Shown here: piece after piece, positions 42,743-52,199 of the stretch
Numbering within the stretch: the stretch's first letter is position 1
Layout: each line of letters begins with the position of its first letter
From: Mesorhizobium sp. 131-2-1
GTDB taxonomy: Bacteria > Pseudomonadota > Alphaproteobacteria > Rhizobiales > Rhizobiaceae
Direction of reading: 5' to 3'
NCBI RefSeq assembly: GCF_016756535.1
Contig: NZ_AP023247.1
Coordinates: 1,860,501-1,924,500 of the forward strand
DNA length: 64,000 nt
Program-made: the position numbers and the translations under genes
Notes under the pieces: model-generated
Database searches by the model: none
Told to the model about the DNA's origin: nothing
What the model saw: only the letters and a program-made list of their open reading frames with translations

Positions 42743-43965
42743 GGATTAATCGCCGTCGTCTTGTCGGTCGTGGCGGCTGCCGTCGCGGGTTGGGTTTTCG
42801 GCGGCCAGGAAAAATCGTCGGCGCGGCCGGGCGAGGCATCCGGCGCCTTGCCCTCGATGACGAGTTTTTCACCGGGCAGGTTCGGATTCACTTTCGCCGG
42901 CGCCGCCGCGCCGAGAAGCTCGGAGCCGCCGTCGAGCGCCGGATCGCCAAGCAGCATCGGCACGGTGCGGTCGATCACGATCGGAGCCGCATTGGGCGCC
43001 GGCGCTTCGACCGGGGCGCCCGCCGGTGCGGAGACCGTCGTCACGCTTCCCGGCGCCGCCAGCCCGAGGATCTTGGCCAGCGGCTTTTCGGTATAGAAGG
43101 CAAGCTTGCGCTTGCCGGCCTTCGAGACGTTGATGCCGTCGTCGGAGCGCAGCCGCACGGCCTGACCGTTGATGTCGGGCCCGGTGGTGACGAAGGCGCC
43201 GTTCTCGTCGACGAAACCGTCCCAGACATCGACGAACTCGCCGCCGTGCTTCTGCGCCGCCGAGTGGTAGATGTCGTTGAAGGCGAGCATATCCGAGGTC
43301 ATCTTCGGCAACCGGAAGGCCGGCATGCCGACCCACAGGAACGGCACCTTGGCCTCCGCCATGGCCTTGCCGAACGCGTCGGTGCGGCGCTCATATTCCT
43401 TGGTCCAGTTCTCGGAGCGCGGCTGCTCGCGCACGTCGCCCACCTTCATCTGCTGGCGGTCGTTGGAGCCGAGCATGACGACCACGGCCGACGGCTTCTC
43501 GGCCTCGATCAGCGATTTGATCTGTTCGGGCCAGTTGTAGAAATCATCGCGCACGAAGCCCGAAGAGCCGTTGCTGCGCACGACGATCCTGACGCCGGCG
43601 TTTTCGGCGAAGGCGGTGTCCAGCCCTTCGCCAAGACCGCTCGCCATGAAATCGCCGACCACCAGCACGACGCGGGCATCCGGCGTCTTCTCGACGATCG
43701 GCGTCTCCGGCTCGGCCGGTGGGCGCGGCTTGGATTTCCTTGCCTTTGCCTTTGGCCTTGCCTTCTGGATGTCGAGCGGCGGCTCGATGCGCTCGCTGCG
43801 GCGCGGAAACAGCAGGTCACGCAGCGACCAGCCGCGGCTCTGCTCCTCCTGTGCCATGGCGGGCGTGTGGAAGGCGCTGGCGGCTGCCACCATCAGGACG
43901 GCGAGGGCCAGGATAAGGATCGGCGTACGGCGAACGATCACCCGTATGCGCGCAACCGAAACCAA
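42739..43965 (-). CDS. Periplasmic DUF459 (SGNH-hydrolase-like) protein
   Basis: This 408-residue protein starts at TTG 43965, six bases after GGAGG, and has an N-terminal hydrophobic signal segment (residues ~12-38, ending PAMAQ). A Lys/Pro-rich linker (about residues 60-85) leads to an SGNH-like domain with VVGDFMASGLGEGL, VRSNGSSGF, VMLGSNDRQ and SDDGINVSKAGKRKLAFY (C-terminal His not obvious). A Pro/Ala-rich tail ends the protein. The expected role is acyl or ester hydrolysis on an envelope glycan; this is uncertain, as the usual nucleophile serine appears displaced in VGDF. Confidence 0.78.
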   Translation of the reverse strand: MVSVARIRVIVRRTPILILALAVLMVAAASAFHTPAMAQEEQSRGWSLRDLLFPRRSERIEPPLDIQKARPKAKARKSKPRPPAEPETPIVEKTPDARVVLVVGDFMASGLGEGLDTAFAENAGVRIVVRSNGSSGFVRDDFYNWPEQIKSLIEAEKPSAVVVMLGSNDRQQMKVGDVREQPRSENWTKEYERRTDAFGKAMAEAKVPFLWVGMPAFRLPKMTSDMLAFNDIYHSAAQKHGGEFVDVWDGFVDENGAFVTTGPDINGQAVRLRSDDGINVSKAGKRKLAFYTEKPLAKILGLAAPGSVTTVSAPAGAPVEAPAPNAAPIVIDRTVPMLLGDPALDGGSELLGAAAPAKVNPNLPGEKLVIEGKAPDASPGRADDFSWPPKTQPATAAATTDKTTAINP

Positions 43966-43990
43966 TCGCTGCCTCCGTCCCTGGGCGGCT

Positions 43991-45214
43991 CTACCTTTGC
44001 CGGAGCCATTTGAGCACTTCCATGCTCGGATAGCCGTCCTGGGTCAAGCCGGCTTTCGCCTGGAAGGCCATGATGGCAGCCTTCGATCCCTCGCCGATCT
44101 TGCCATCGAACTTGCCGTCATAATAGCCGTGCTCGGAAAGCCGCTGCTGCAATTCCTGCCTCTCCTCGAAGCTCAGCTTGGTGAAGGGCCGCTTCCAGTC
44201 CTGCACCAGGCCGGTGCCACCAGCGATTTCGTCGGCAAGAAGGCCGACGGCAAGCGCGTATTTGTCGGCGTTGTTGTAGGCCTTGATGACCGAGAAATTC
44301 TTGACCATCAGGAAGGCCGGCCCGCCGCGGCCGTCAGGCACCTTCAGTGTCGCCTTGTCGGAGCCGTTCTTGAACGGCTTGCCGTTGGCCCTGACGACGC
44401 CGAGCGCCTGCCACTGCGCCAGCGTCTTGGAGCCGGCGGGGAGCTTGCCGGCCGGCAGGGTGACCTCATAGCCCCAGGTCTTGCCGGCCTGCCAGCCATT
44501 CTTCCTGAGCAGATTGGCGGCGGTCGCCAGCGCATCGGGGATCGAGTTCCAGATGTCGCGCTTGCCGTTGCCGTCCATGTCGACGGCATAGTGCTGATAG
44601 CTGGTCGGGATGAACTGGGTGTGACCCATGGCGCCGGCCCACGAGCCGCTGAGATGGCTCTCGTCGATGTCGCCGGTCTGCAGGATCTTCAGCGCCGCGA
44701 TCAGCTGGGTGCGGGCGAATTTCGCCCGCTTCGGATCGGCATAGGCCAAGGTTGCCAGGGAGCGGATGACGTTGCGCATGATGTCGTTGCGCTTGAGGAT
44801 CTCGCCATAGTTCGATTCCATCGACCAGATGGCGAGCAGGATGTTGCGGTCGACACCGAACCTCGCCTCGATCCTGTCAAGCCATGGCTTCCATTTCCTG
44901 GCCATCTGCTGACCGACGGCAACCGACTGGTCGTGTACGCGGTTGTCGAAATAGTCCCAGGCGGGCGCTGTGAATTCGGGCTGGGTACGGGCCTTTTCCA
45001 GCACCACGGGGTCGACGTCGGTGATGTTCCTGAAGGCCTGGTCGTAGAGCGCGCCGGAAACGCCGCTCTGCACGGCCGTGGCGCGGAAGCCGGCGACCCA
45101 TTGCCGGAACCCGGCATCGGCGAAAGCAGGCCCGGTAGGCATCAGCAAGGCAAGCGACAGGCTGGCCGCCGTCACGACGCTTGCGAGGCGCTTTGCGGTG
45201 CTGCGAACGGACAT
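43991..45214 (-). CDS. MltB-family lytic murein transglycosylase with peptidoglycan-binding tail
   Basis: This 407-residue protein has a signal peptide (MSVRSTAKR... ending near FADAGF), the catalytic SLT/MltB region LLAIWSMESNYGEIL with the glutamate of SMESNYG, MGHTQFIPTSYQHYAVDMDGNG, and a C-terminal PG-binding domain (YYDGKFDGKIGEGSKAAIMAFQAKAGL). It cleaves the glycan chain of peptidoglycan in the periplasm. Start ATG 45214 has AAGGAGGAACAG upstream; the in-frame codon 36 bases earlier would be less favourable. It diverges from galU. Confidence 0.93.
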   Translation of the reverse strand: MSVRSTAKRLASVVTAASLSLALLMPTGPAFADAGFRQWVAGFRATAVQSGVSGALYDQAFRNITDVDPVVLEKARTQPEFTAPAWDYFDNRVHDQSVAVGQQMARKWKPWLDRIEARFGVDRNILLAIWSMESNYGEILKRNDIMRNVIRSLATLAYADPKRAKFARTQLIAALKILQTGDIDESHLSGSWAGAMGHTQFIPTSYQHYAVDMDGNGKRDIWNSIPDALATAANLLRKNGWQAGKTWGYEVTLPAGKLPAGSKTLAQWQALGVVRANGKPFKNGSDKATLKVPDGRGGPAFLMVKNFSVIKAYNNADKYALAVGLLADEIAGGTGLVQDWKRPFTKLSFEERQELQQRLSEHGYYDGKFDGKIGEGSKAAIMAFQAKAGLTQDGYPSMEVLKWLRQR

Positions 45215-45424
45215 CTGTTCCTCCTTCTTCATATCAGGAAGATCATTCATCGCCGAACCCGGTTAGTATTTAGTTTACCATAGGTGGGGTTGGGAACGAA
45301 AAGACGCGACGATGCTTTACGCACTGCAAGTTTTGTAACCCGGTGTTCTTTACGTCTCGATTCCGGCGCGAAAATGTCTCAGAACGGGATTGCGGAGCAG
45401 GCAATCAAACGGATAATTGGCAGC

Positions 45425-46330
45425 ATGAAGAGAGTTCGCAAGGCAGTCTTCCCGGTCGCTGGTCTCGGCACGCGGTTCCTTCCCGCCACCAAGGCCATTC
45501 CCAAGGAGATGCTGACCGTCGTCGACCGGCCTGTCATCCAGTATGTGGTCGATGAGGCGCGCGAAGCCGGCATCGAGCATTTCATCTTCGTCACCGGCCG
45601 CAACAAGGCGGTCATCGAAGACCATTTCGACGTCCAGTTCGAGCTCTACGACACGCTTGCCCAGCGCGGCAAGGACGACCAGCTTGCCCGCCTGCAGCGG
45701 CTGCAGCCGGCGCCGGGCCAGACCAGCTTCACCCGCCAGCAGGTGCCGATGGGGCTTGGCCATGCCGTTTGGTGCGCCCGCGAGTTGGTCGGCGACGAAC
45801 CGTTCGCGCTTTTGTTGCCCGACATGATCATGCAGTCGGAAAAGAGCTGCATGAAGGACATGGTCGAGCTCTATGCCGAGACCGGCAACAACATCATCGC
45901 GGTGCAGGAATGCGATCCGGCCGAAGCGCATAAATACGGCATCGTCGGCCGCGGCGAGGACACGCATCACGGCTTCCGCATCACCAGCATGGTCGAGAAG
46001 CCGAAGGCTGGCACCGCGCCCTCGAACCTGTTCATCAACGGCCGCTATATCCTGCAGCCGGAGATCTTCGGCATCCTCGAAGGCCAAGAACGCGGCGCCG
46101 GCAACGAGATCCAGCTCACCGACGCGATGCTGCGGCTGGAAAAGCAGCAGCCCTTCTACGGCTACCACTACCAGGGCCGAACCTTCGATTGCGGCTCGCC
46201 GGAAGGCTTCGTCGAGGCCAATGTCGCCTTCGCGCTTTGGCGCAACGACATGAACGCCAGCATGGCCGGCGTCATCCGCACGCTTTTGGATGAGGTACAG
46301 CCGTCGGAGCGGCGCGGCGCCGCTTTCTAG
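45425..46330 (+). CDS. galU: UTP--glucose-1-phosphate uridylyltransferase
   Basis: This 301-residue nucleotidyltransferase starts [23 protein letters not shown] with the nucleotide-binding [11 protein letters not shown], and shows [31 protein letters not shown] and [13 protein letters not shown]. It makes UDP-glucose for lipopolysaccharide, exopolysaccharide and cyclic glucan synthesis. ATG 45425 (MKRVRKAV) matches the family start; the open frame further upstream is not homologous. Confidence 0.95.
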   Translation: MKRVRKAVFPVAGLGTRFLPATKAIPKEMLTVVDRPVIQYVVDEAREAGIEHFIFVTGRNKAVIEDHFDVQFELYDTLAQRGKDDQLARLQRLQPAPGQTSFTRQQVPMGLGHAVWCARELVGDEPFALLLPDMIMQSEKSCMKDMVELYAETGNNIIAVQECDPAEAHKYGIVGRGEDTHHGFRITSMVEKPKAGTAPSNLFINGRYILQPEIFGILEGQERGAGNEIQLTDAMLRLEKQQPFYGYHYQGRTFDCGSPEGFVEANVAFALWRNDMNASMAGVIRTLLDEVQPSERRGAAF

Positions 46331-46347
46331 GCGCCTTCCGACGTTCC

Positions 46348-48156
46348 CTAGCGCTGCACCTTCAGCCCCAGGAAGACGCTGTTGGCGACATAGTCGCGGC
46401 CGGGCAGGTTGCTGGTCAGCTTCTCCGTCCTGACCCTTGTGGTGAGGCCGGCATAGCGGTTCAGCCACCATGTCAGCCCGGCCTCGGCGCTCACAATGAG
46501 ATCGTGGCCGTCGGAGCCGGTATAGTCTCGCCAATCGAGGCCGAGCGCGGAATTCGCCGTCAGATTGGCGCGGATCTGCCGCTCGCCGGTGAGCCGGCCC
46601 GAGTAGAGCACATCGCCACTTTCCCCAGCCGTGGTCGTGCTCTCGATAGTGGTCCTGCCCGTGAGTCCGACGATGGTGCCGCGCTCGGGCGACCATTTGA
46701 GATCGGCGTTGACGTACGGGCCTGCGTTGGCCGGCAGGCGGTCGTCATCGATCGCTTCGCGCAGCCATCCGACGGAGAATTCGCCCGACAGCTTGTCGTC
46801 CATGTCGAGTTCGAGGCCGGCGCGCGCGCCGAGCCTGGTCGAGGATCGCTCGTACAAGTTGCTGTCGAGGCGCTGATCATAGATCCGCCGCCCGGCCTCT
46901 ACCTCGGCGAAGGGGGTGATGGCGGGTGAAATCTCGTAGCCGGTGCGCAAGGTCGCGGAGTAGAGCGTCGAGTCGCGATCCTTCTGCGACAGCGTGGTGC
47001 CGTCCGAAAGATTGGCGTCGCCGAAGAAGTCATGCGTGATCGCGCCGGTCAGCGCGTAGCGCATCTTGCCGACGTCCTTCTCGATGCCGAGGCTGCCGTC
47101 CACGGTCTGCCGCAGCGGCTGCGAGGTGACACCGGCGATCGCATCCGGCGAGGAGGCCGATTCCGGCACCGCCTCGTAGCCAAGCTTGGCGATGGCGCGC
47201 AGCTCATTGTCGAGGTCGACATTGAGCTGGCCCTCGATGCGGCCTTGCGCATCGTTGATCTTCTGGCCCGCGACTGTGTTGCGGAAAATGCCGTAGCCGT
47301 CGATGACGGCCGAGTTCTCGCGCCAGTCGGACGCGGCGGTGAAGCGCAACGCCGTCTCCGACAGCACTGCCGACCTGCCGCCGCTACTGGCATCGGCATT
47401 CGACGAGGCGGTAAGGCCCTGCTCGAGCGTCGGCTTGAACACGAAGGTGCCGACCTTGATGCCGGTGGCGGCAAAAGGATCGTCCTCCGGTTTCTTGTTC
47501 TGGCTCTCGATGGACTGGGTGCGCTCGGCGCCGGGGTCGAGCTTCCGCCTGTCGACGCTGTCGATGGTGACCGCGCGGCGGTTGGCGCCGTCCTCGTCCC
47601 CTGCGGCGATGCCGGCGTCGTCGGAGGCGGTGGCCCCGGTCGTCGTTGCGTCGGTCTGCTGCTTGGTCTTCTTCCTGTCGGCGACCTTCGTCTTGTTCTT
47701 TTTGCCGGTGTCCTTGTCGTCGGCCTTCTTGTCCGTGGCGTCGACGCGCTGCCTGGCGGTCGAGGTCCGGCGCGGCTTGACAGGGGCAGGGGTGTCGGCG
47801 AACGGATCGTCGGTGGCGGCCGGCTGGTCGAAGATGCTGCCGTTGGCGGCTGTCGCATCGGTGTCGTCAGGCACCGCGCCGGGACTTGCCGGCGCATAGG
47901 TGTCGGCGGGCGCGCTGGTGTCGGCGGCCGCGGTCTCCGGCGCGTTTTGATCCTGGGCGCGGGCCCTGCTCATCTGCCTGACCTTGCGCTGCTGGTCCGA
48001 CAGGATCGCCGATTCCGAAACCTCGCCGCGCAGTTCGGTTTCCTGGGCCTGGAGCGGCATCGGCCGCAGCAAAGCCAGGACGCTCGCCGCCAGCAGCAGC
48101 GTGCTGATGGCCTTGCCCGTTCGACCTCTTTTCGTTTCAGGCTGGGCCCCGGTCAT
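46348..48156 (-). CDS. Outer-membrane beta-barrel protein with long disordered N-terminal region
   Basis: This 602-residue protein has a signal peptide (ISTLLLAASVLALLRPMPLQAQ), then ~190 residues of low-complexity Ala/Asp/Thr/Lys sequence (DTSAPADTYAPASPG, KKTKQQTDATTTG), and from about residue 230 alternating beta strands characteristic of a barrel, e.g. RYALTGAITHDFFGDA, DSTLYSATLRTGYEI and final SVFLGLKVQR. The family looks like the OMP_b-brl_2 outer-membrane proteins of Rhizobiales. GTG 48165 is an alternative start. Function unknown; transport or adhesion are possibilities. Confidence 0.82.
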   Translation of the reverse strand: MTGAQPETKRGRTGKAISTLLLAASVLALLRPMPLQAQETELRGEVSESAILSDQQRKVRQMSRARAQDQNAPETAAADTSAPADTYAPASPGAVPDDTDATAANGSIFDQPAATDDPFADTPAPVKPRRTSTARQRVDATDKKADDKDTGKKNKTKVADRKKTKQQTDATTTGATASDDAGIAAGDEDGANRRAVTIDSVDRRKLDPGAERTQSIESQNKKPEDDPFAATGIKVGTFVFKPTLEQGLTASSNADASSGGRSAVLSETALRFTAASDWRENSAVIDGYGIFRNTVAGQKINDAQGRIEGQLNVDLDNELRAIAKLGYEAVPESASSPDAIAGVTSQPLRQTVDGSLGIEKDVGKMRYALTGAITHDFFGDANLSDGTTLSQKDRDSTLYSATLRTGYEISPAITPFAEVEAGRRIYDQRLDSNLYERSSTRLGARAGLELDMDDKLSGEFSVGWLREAIDDDRLPANAGPYVNADLKWSPERGTIVGLTGRTTIESTTTAGESGDVLYSGRLTGERQIRANLTANSALGLDWRDYTGSDGHDLIVSAEAGLTWWLNRYAGLTTRVRTEKLTSNLPGRDYVANSVFLGLKVQR

Positions 48157-48374
48157 CGTCACCACTGCTTGCGCGGCGCAGGCGCGCCATACTTACCGAA
48201 CCGTAAATGGGGATGGTTAACGGAGGGTTGAGGCAGGCGGTTCTCTCACGCATTCGGTGCACCGGATTCTGAACGCCGAGCGGTTTCGATAACGGACAGA
48301 AAGCAGGGTCGGGGCCGACCGCAGGTGCCATTTCTGTTGGACAGGCGCGCGGCAAAGCGCTAAGCGCATCAGCC

Positions 48375-49376
48375 ATGCATGCGGGGTCCCCAGAAAAGAA
48401 TCGGCCGAACAGGCAGGATTCGATCGATTCGGCGCTGAGAACCGTGGCGACCGAGCAGGCCGGCGTGGCCGTGCTTGCCGCCGCGCTTGAGAACGGGCTG
48501 GCCGAGCCCTTCGCGCACGCCGTCGAGCTGATTTCGGGCATCGAGGGCCGCGTCATCGTCACCGGCGTCGGCAAGAGCGGCCATATCGGCTCCAAGATCG
48601 CCGCTACGCTCGCCTCGACCGGCACACCCGCCTTCTTCGTTCACCCGGCCGAAGCCAATCATGGCGATCTCGGCATGATCGCCAAGGACGACGCCATCAT
48701 CGCCATGTCGTGGTCGGGCGAAAGCAAGGAACTGATGGGCATCGTCGCCTATTCCAGGCGTTTTTCGATTCCGCTGATTGCGATCACCGCCGGCGAAACC
48801 TCGGCCCTGGCGCGCGCGGCCGACGTGGTGCTTCTTCTGCCGCTGGCGCCCGAAGCCTGTCCGCACGGCCTTGCGCCAACGACATCGACGCTGCTGCAGT
48901 TGGTTACAGGCGATGCGCTGGCCATCGCGCTACTCGAGGCGCGTGGCTTCACGCCTGATCATTTCCGAACCTTCCACCCCGGCGGCCAGCTCGGCGCCAA
49001 CCTGACCCTGGTCTCCGAGATCATGCGGGTCGGCGATCAGGTTCCGCTTGCCCTTCTTGGCACCAAGATGCCGGAAGCGGTTATGACGCTGTCACAGAAG
49101 AAAGTCGGCTGCGTCTGCATCGTCGATGCGAGCGGCGCACTGGTCGGGATCATCACCGACGGCGATGTCGCGCGCAACCTGCACCGCAATCTTGCCGACG
49201 TCACCGTGGACGAGGTCATGACCCGTACGCCCAAGACGATTGATCCGCAGACGCTTGCGGGTACGGCGATCGCGATCCTCAACGAGCACAACATTGGCGC
49301 ACTGGTCGTGACCAGGAACAATATGCCCGTGGGGGTGGTTCACTTCCACGACCTGCTGCGCATCGGCGCCGCCTGA
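48375..49376 (+). CDS. kdsD: Arabinose-5-phosphate isomerase (KpsF/GutQ family)
   Basis: This 333-residue protein has the SIS domain in the first ~190 residues (GRVIVTGVGKSGHIGSKIAATLA, SWSGESKELMGI, LLPLAPEACPHGLAPTTSTLL) and two CBS domains after FHPGGQLGANLTLVSEIM (VMTLSQKKVGCVCIVDASG; DEVMTRTPKTIDPQTLA). It interconverts ribulose-5-phosphate and arabinose-5-phosphate for KDO synthesis in the lipopolysaccharide core. The start lacks a strong Shine-Dalgarno. It is convergent with the NfeD gene. Confidence 0.93.
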   Translation: MHAGSPEKNRPNRQDSIDSALRTVATEQAGVAVLAAALENGLAEPFAHAVELISGIEGRVIVTGVGKSGHIGSKIAATLASTGTPAFFVHPAEANHGDLGMIAKDDAIIAMSWSGESKELMGIVAYSRRFSIPLIAITAGETSALARAADVVLLLPLAPEACPHGLAPTTSTLLQLVTGDALAIALLEARGFTPDHFRTFHPGGQLGANLTLVSEIMRVGDQVPLALLGTKMPEAVMTLSQKKVGCVCIVDASGALVGIITDGDVARNLHRNLADVTVDEVMTRTPKTIDPQTLAGTAIAILNEHNIGALVVTRNNMPVGVVHFHDLLRIGAA

Positions 49377-49404
49377 CCGGTTTTGCCTGTACTTCCAACC
49401 TGAG

Positions 49405-49869
49405 TCAGACAGCTTCGACGGTCAGCTCCAGGTCGGTATCGGCTGCTCCCGTTACGCGCACTTGCGTGCCTGCCGGCAGGTCCGGACCGGAGACACGCCA
49501 CAGCGTGTCACCGAGCTTGATGCGGCCGCGGCCGTCCTTTATCGGCTCGGCAAGGGTCGCCATCTTGCCGACCATCTGTGCGCCACGCCGGTTGAGCAGC
49601 GGCTGATCCGTGGGATCATGCCGTCCACCGACCAGTTTCTTGCCGACATAGGCCGAAACCAACGATAGCGCGAGAAAGGCAAGCACCTGGATTTGCCAGG
49701 TCCAGAAGCTTGCGTCCCAGATGAGCAGCGACACCACGCCGATGATCAGGGCGGCAATGCCGATCCACAGCATGAAGATACCGGGCGCGATGACTTCCAT
49801 CACCAGCAGGACGAAGCCCAGAACCATCCAGTTCCACGGGCCAAGTTCGGAAATGATGCGGTCGAGCAT
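49405..49869 (-). CDS. NfeD-like membrane protein
   Basis: A short 154-residue protein with three or four N-terminal hydrophobic helices (MVLGFVLLVMEVIAPGIFMLW, IGIAALIIGVVSLL) and a C-terminal OB-fold domain (GRGRIKLGDTLWRVSGPDLPAGTQVRVTGA). NfeD proteins pair with a stomatin-family protein, here encoded just upstream with a 20-base gap. The pair is thought to organise membrane microdomains; this short form lacks the ClpP-like protease domain of the long form. Confidence 0.92.
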   Translation of the reverse strand: MLDRIISELGPWNWMVLGFVLLVMEVIAPGIFMLWIGIAALIIGVVSLLIWDASFWTWQIQVLAFLALSLVSAYVGKKLVGGRHDPTDQPLLNRRGAQMVGKMATLAEPIKDGRGRIKLGDTLWRVSGPDLPAGTQVRVTGAADTDLELTVEAV

Positions 49870-49889
49870 GGGAGTGCGCTCCTAGGATG

Positions 49890-50840
49890 TCAATTCTCGC
49901 TCGGACGAACCACCGGCGGGCGCGCGGCCTGCCGCTGCGCGCCAGTCGTGCCTTCGCTGCGGAAGACTTCCTTGGCAATCTCGCCGATGCCGCCGAGCGT
50001 GCCGATGAGCGATGAGGCCTCCAGCGGCATCAGCACGACCTTGCTGTTCGTGGCAGAGCCGATCTTGGTCAGCGCTTCGGTATATTTCTGCGCGACGAAG
50101 TAGTTCAGCGCCTGGACGTCGCCCTTGGAGATGGCTTCCGAGACGACCTGCGTGGCGCGGGCTTCGGCCTCGGCCGAACGTTCGCGCGCCTCGGCGTCGC
50201 GGAAGGCGGCCTCCTTGCGGCCCTCGGCCTCGAGGATCTGTGATTGCTTGAGGCCTTCGGCGGCGAGGATCTGGGCGCGCTTGTTGCGCTCGGCGGTCAT
50301 CTGCCGACCCATCGACTCGATGAGATTGGCCGGCGGGTTGATGTCCTTGATCTCGACGCGGGTGATCTTGATGCCCCAGGGGTGCGCGGCTTCGTCGACG
50401 ACGCGCAGCAGGCGCTCGTTGATGGCGTCGCGGTTAGACAGTAGCTCGTCGAGGTCCATCGAACCCATGACGGTGCGGATATTGGTCATCGTCAGGTTGA
50501 GGATGGCGTTCTGCAGGCCGGAGACCTGGTAGGCGGCCTGCGCCGCATTGAGGATCTGGAAGAAGGCGATGCCGTCGACACCCACTATGGCATTGTCTCG
50601 GGTGATGATTTCCTGGCTCGGAACGTCGAGCACCTGCTCCATCATGTTCATCTTGGCGCCGATACGGTCGACGAACGGCACGATGAGATTGAGTCCTGGG
50701 CTCAATGTCTTGGTATAACGGCCGAAACGCTCAACCGTATAATTGTAGCCTTGGGGTATTGTCCGGATGCCCTTGAAAAGCACCAGCACGACAAGTGCAA
50801 CAAGAACCATAATGGCGATGTCGAAACCGCTGAAGCCCAT
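49890..50840 (-). CDS. SPFH/Band 7 (stomatin-like) membrane protein
   Basis: This 316-residue protein has an N-terminal membrane segment ([17 protein letters not shown]), the Band-7 fold ([28 protein letters not shown]) and a long coiled-coil region rich in Glu/Ala ([27 protein letters not shown]). ATG 50840 follows GGGAGAAACGAA. It precedes and likely partners NfeD; it forms membrane-associated multimers affecting protease access or lipid rafts. Confidence 0.93.
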   Translation of the reverse strand: MGFSGFDIAIMVLVALVVLVLFKGIRTIPQGYNYTVERFGRYTKTLSPGLNLIVPFVDRIGAKMNMMEQVLDVPSQEIITRDNAIVGVDGIAFFQILNAAQAAYQVSGLQNAILNLTMTNIRTVMGSMDLDELLSNRDAINERLLRVVDEAAHPWGIKITRVEIKDINPPANLIESMGRQMTAERNKRAQILAAEGLKQSQILEAEGRKEAAFRDAEARERSAEAEARATQVVSEAISKGDVQALNYFVAQKYTEALTKIGSATNSKVVLMPLEASSLIGTLGGIGEIAKEVFRSEGTTGAQRQAARPPVVRPSEN

Positions 50841-50976
50841 TTCGTTTCTCCCTCAAAAGCCCACGACCTCACGAAATCACTTAAGTGTGTTTCCGCAGCG
50901 TTACAATCAGGTGATCACGAATATTGGCTCGCGGAGGCTTTTGCGCACCGGTTTCAGGGGGCGGCGACCAAGACTG

Positions 50977-52041
50977 TCACACCCAGCCGGACAGTTCGCG
51001 CCGCACCAGCGCCTCGATCACGGCCATGCCTTCGGCGCTGTCGTTGAGGCAGGGGATGTGGGCGAAGTTCTTGCCGCCGGCATGATGGAAGGTTTCGGCC
51101 GCCTCGCGGCCAATCTCGTCCAGCGTCTCGATGCAGTCGACGGAGAAGCCGGGGTTGACGATGGCGATCGATTTGACGCCGTCCTTGGCGAGCTTCTCGA
51201 CCGTGACATCCGTATAGGGCTGCAGCCACTCTTGAGCGCCGAAGCGCGACTGGAAGGTGGTGATCAGCTTGTTCCCGTCCCAGCCAAGCTTCTCGCGCAG
51301 CAGCCTGGTCGTCTCCAGGCAGTGGGCCTGATAGGGATCGCCCTTGTCGGAATAGGGTTTCGGGATGCCGTGATAGGAGGCGATGACCACTTCCGGCTCG
51401 AAGTCGAGGCTCGCCAGATGCCGTTCGATCGAGCGGGCGAGTGCCTCGATATAGACGGGCTCGTCATAGTAGGGCGGCACGCTGCGGATCGCCGGCGCGC
51501 GCCTCATCTTCATCAGCGCGCGAAACAGCTGGTCGTTGGCGGTCGCGGTGGTCGTCGCCGAATATTGCGGGTAGAGCGGGAAGGAAAGAATGCGGTCGCA
51601 GCCCTGCTCGACCAGCCGTTGGGCGACGCTCGCGGTCGAGGGGTTGCCGTAGCGCATCGCCCAGTCGACCACGACGTCCGGCAGGTCGCCAAGCGCCTTG
51701 GCGAGCTTCTCGCCTTGCGCGCGGGTAAAGGTGCGCAGCGGCGACTCGTTCTTCTCCCGGTTCCAGATCCTGGCGTAGTTGGCGCCGGATTTCTTCGGAC
51801 GGGTGGTCAGCACCAGCCCGTAGAGGATCGGATACCAGACCGCCTTGTTGAGCTCGATGACGCGCGGGTCGGAGAGGAATTCCCTGAGATAGCGCCACAT
51901 TGGCTTGAACTCGGTGCCGTCGGGCGTGCCGAGATTGACCAGCATGACGCCGACCTTGCCGGCCTTGACCGGCACGGAACCCGCCGGCAGCGGGCCGGCG
52001 GGCCTCGTGGCTTTGGGGTCGAGTTGGCTGGACAGAGTCAT
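50977..52041 (-). CDS. hemH: Ferrochelatase
   Basis: This 354-residue enzyme has VMLVNLGTPDGTEFKPMWRYLREFLSDPR, the catalytic-histidine region IASYHGIPKPYSDKGDPYQAHC, FQSRFGAQEWLQPYTD and the downstream VDCIETLDEIGREA with its conserved glutamate. It inserts ferrous iron into protoporphyrin IX, the last step of haem synthesis. ATG 52041 is chosen since GGAG lies 7-8 bases upstream; ATG 52056 is an alternative. It is transcribed alone as far as can be seen. Confidence 0.97.
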   Translation of the reverse strand: MTLSSQLDPKATRPAGPLPAGSVPVKAGKVGVMLVNLGTPDGTEFKPMWRYLREFLSDPRVIELNKAVWYPILYGLVLTTRPKKSGANYARIWNREKNESPLRTFTRAQGEKLAKALGDLPDVVVDWAMRYGNPSTASVAQRLVEQGCDRILSFPLYPQYSATTTATANDQLFRALMKMRRAPAIRSVPPYYDEPVYIEALARSIERHLASLDFEPEVVIASYHGIPKPYSDKGDPYQAHCLETTRLLREKLGWDGNKLITTFQSRFGAQEWLQPYTDVTVEKLAKDGVKSIAIVNPGFSVDCIETLDEIGREAAETFHHAGGKNFAHIPCLNDSAEGMAVIEALVRRELSGWV

Positions 52042-52150
52042 CAGGGTCTCCAGCACCGCGAAACCAGCGGTGACGCGGCGAAACTAACGATGCGGCCCTG
52101 GTTTGCAATGCCGCGTCTGGCCGCACCTTATCGGTTCCCGCCTGAAATAG

Positions 52151-52180
52151 GACACCCGCCCGGTTTCCCGGACGGGTGTC
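52151..52180 (-). terminator. Terminator of 5'-nucleotidase gene
   Basis: GACACCCG (52151-52158) and CGGGTGTC (52173-52180) are inverted, with an additional inner CCGG pair around a short loop. It lies 20 bases beyond the nucleotidase stop on the minus strand, followed by CTATTT. The U-run is weak. Confidence 0.65.
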
Positions 52181-52199
52181 AACAAACCCAAGGAAGGAA

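Noticed and set aside
48217..48231. CtrA-like site TTAA-N7-TTGA upstream of the barrel protein and kdsD
   Set aside because: One half-site is mismatched and no promoter context supports it; too common by chance in this genome composition.
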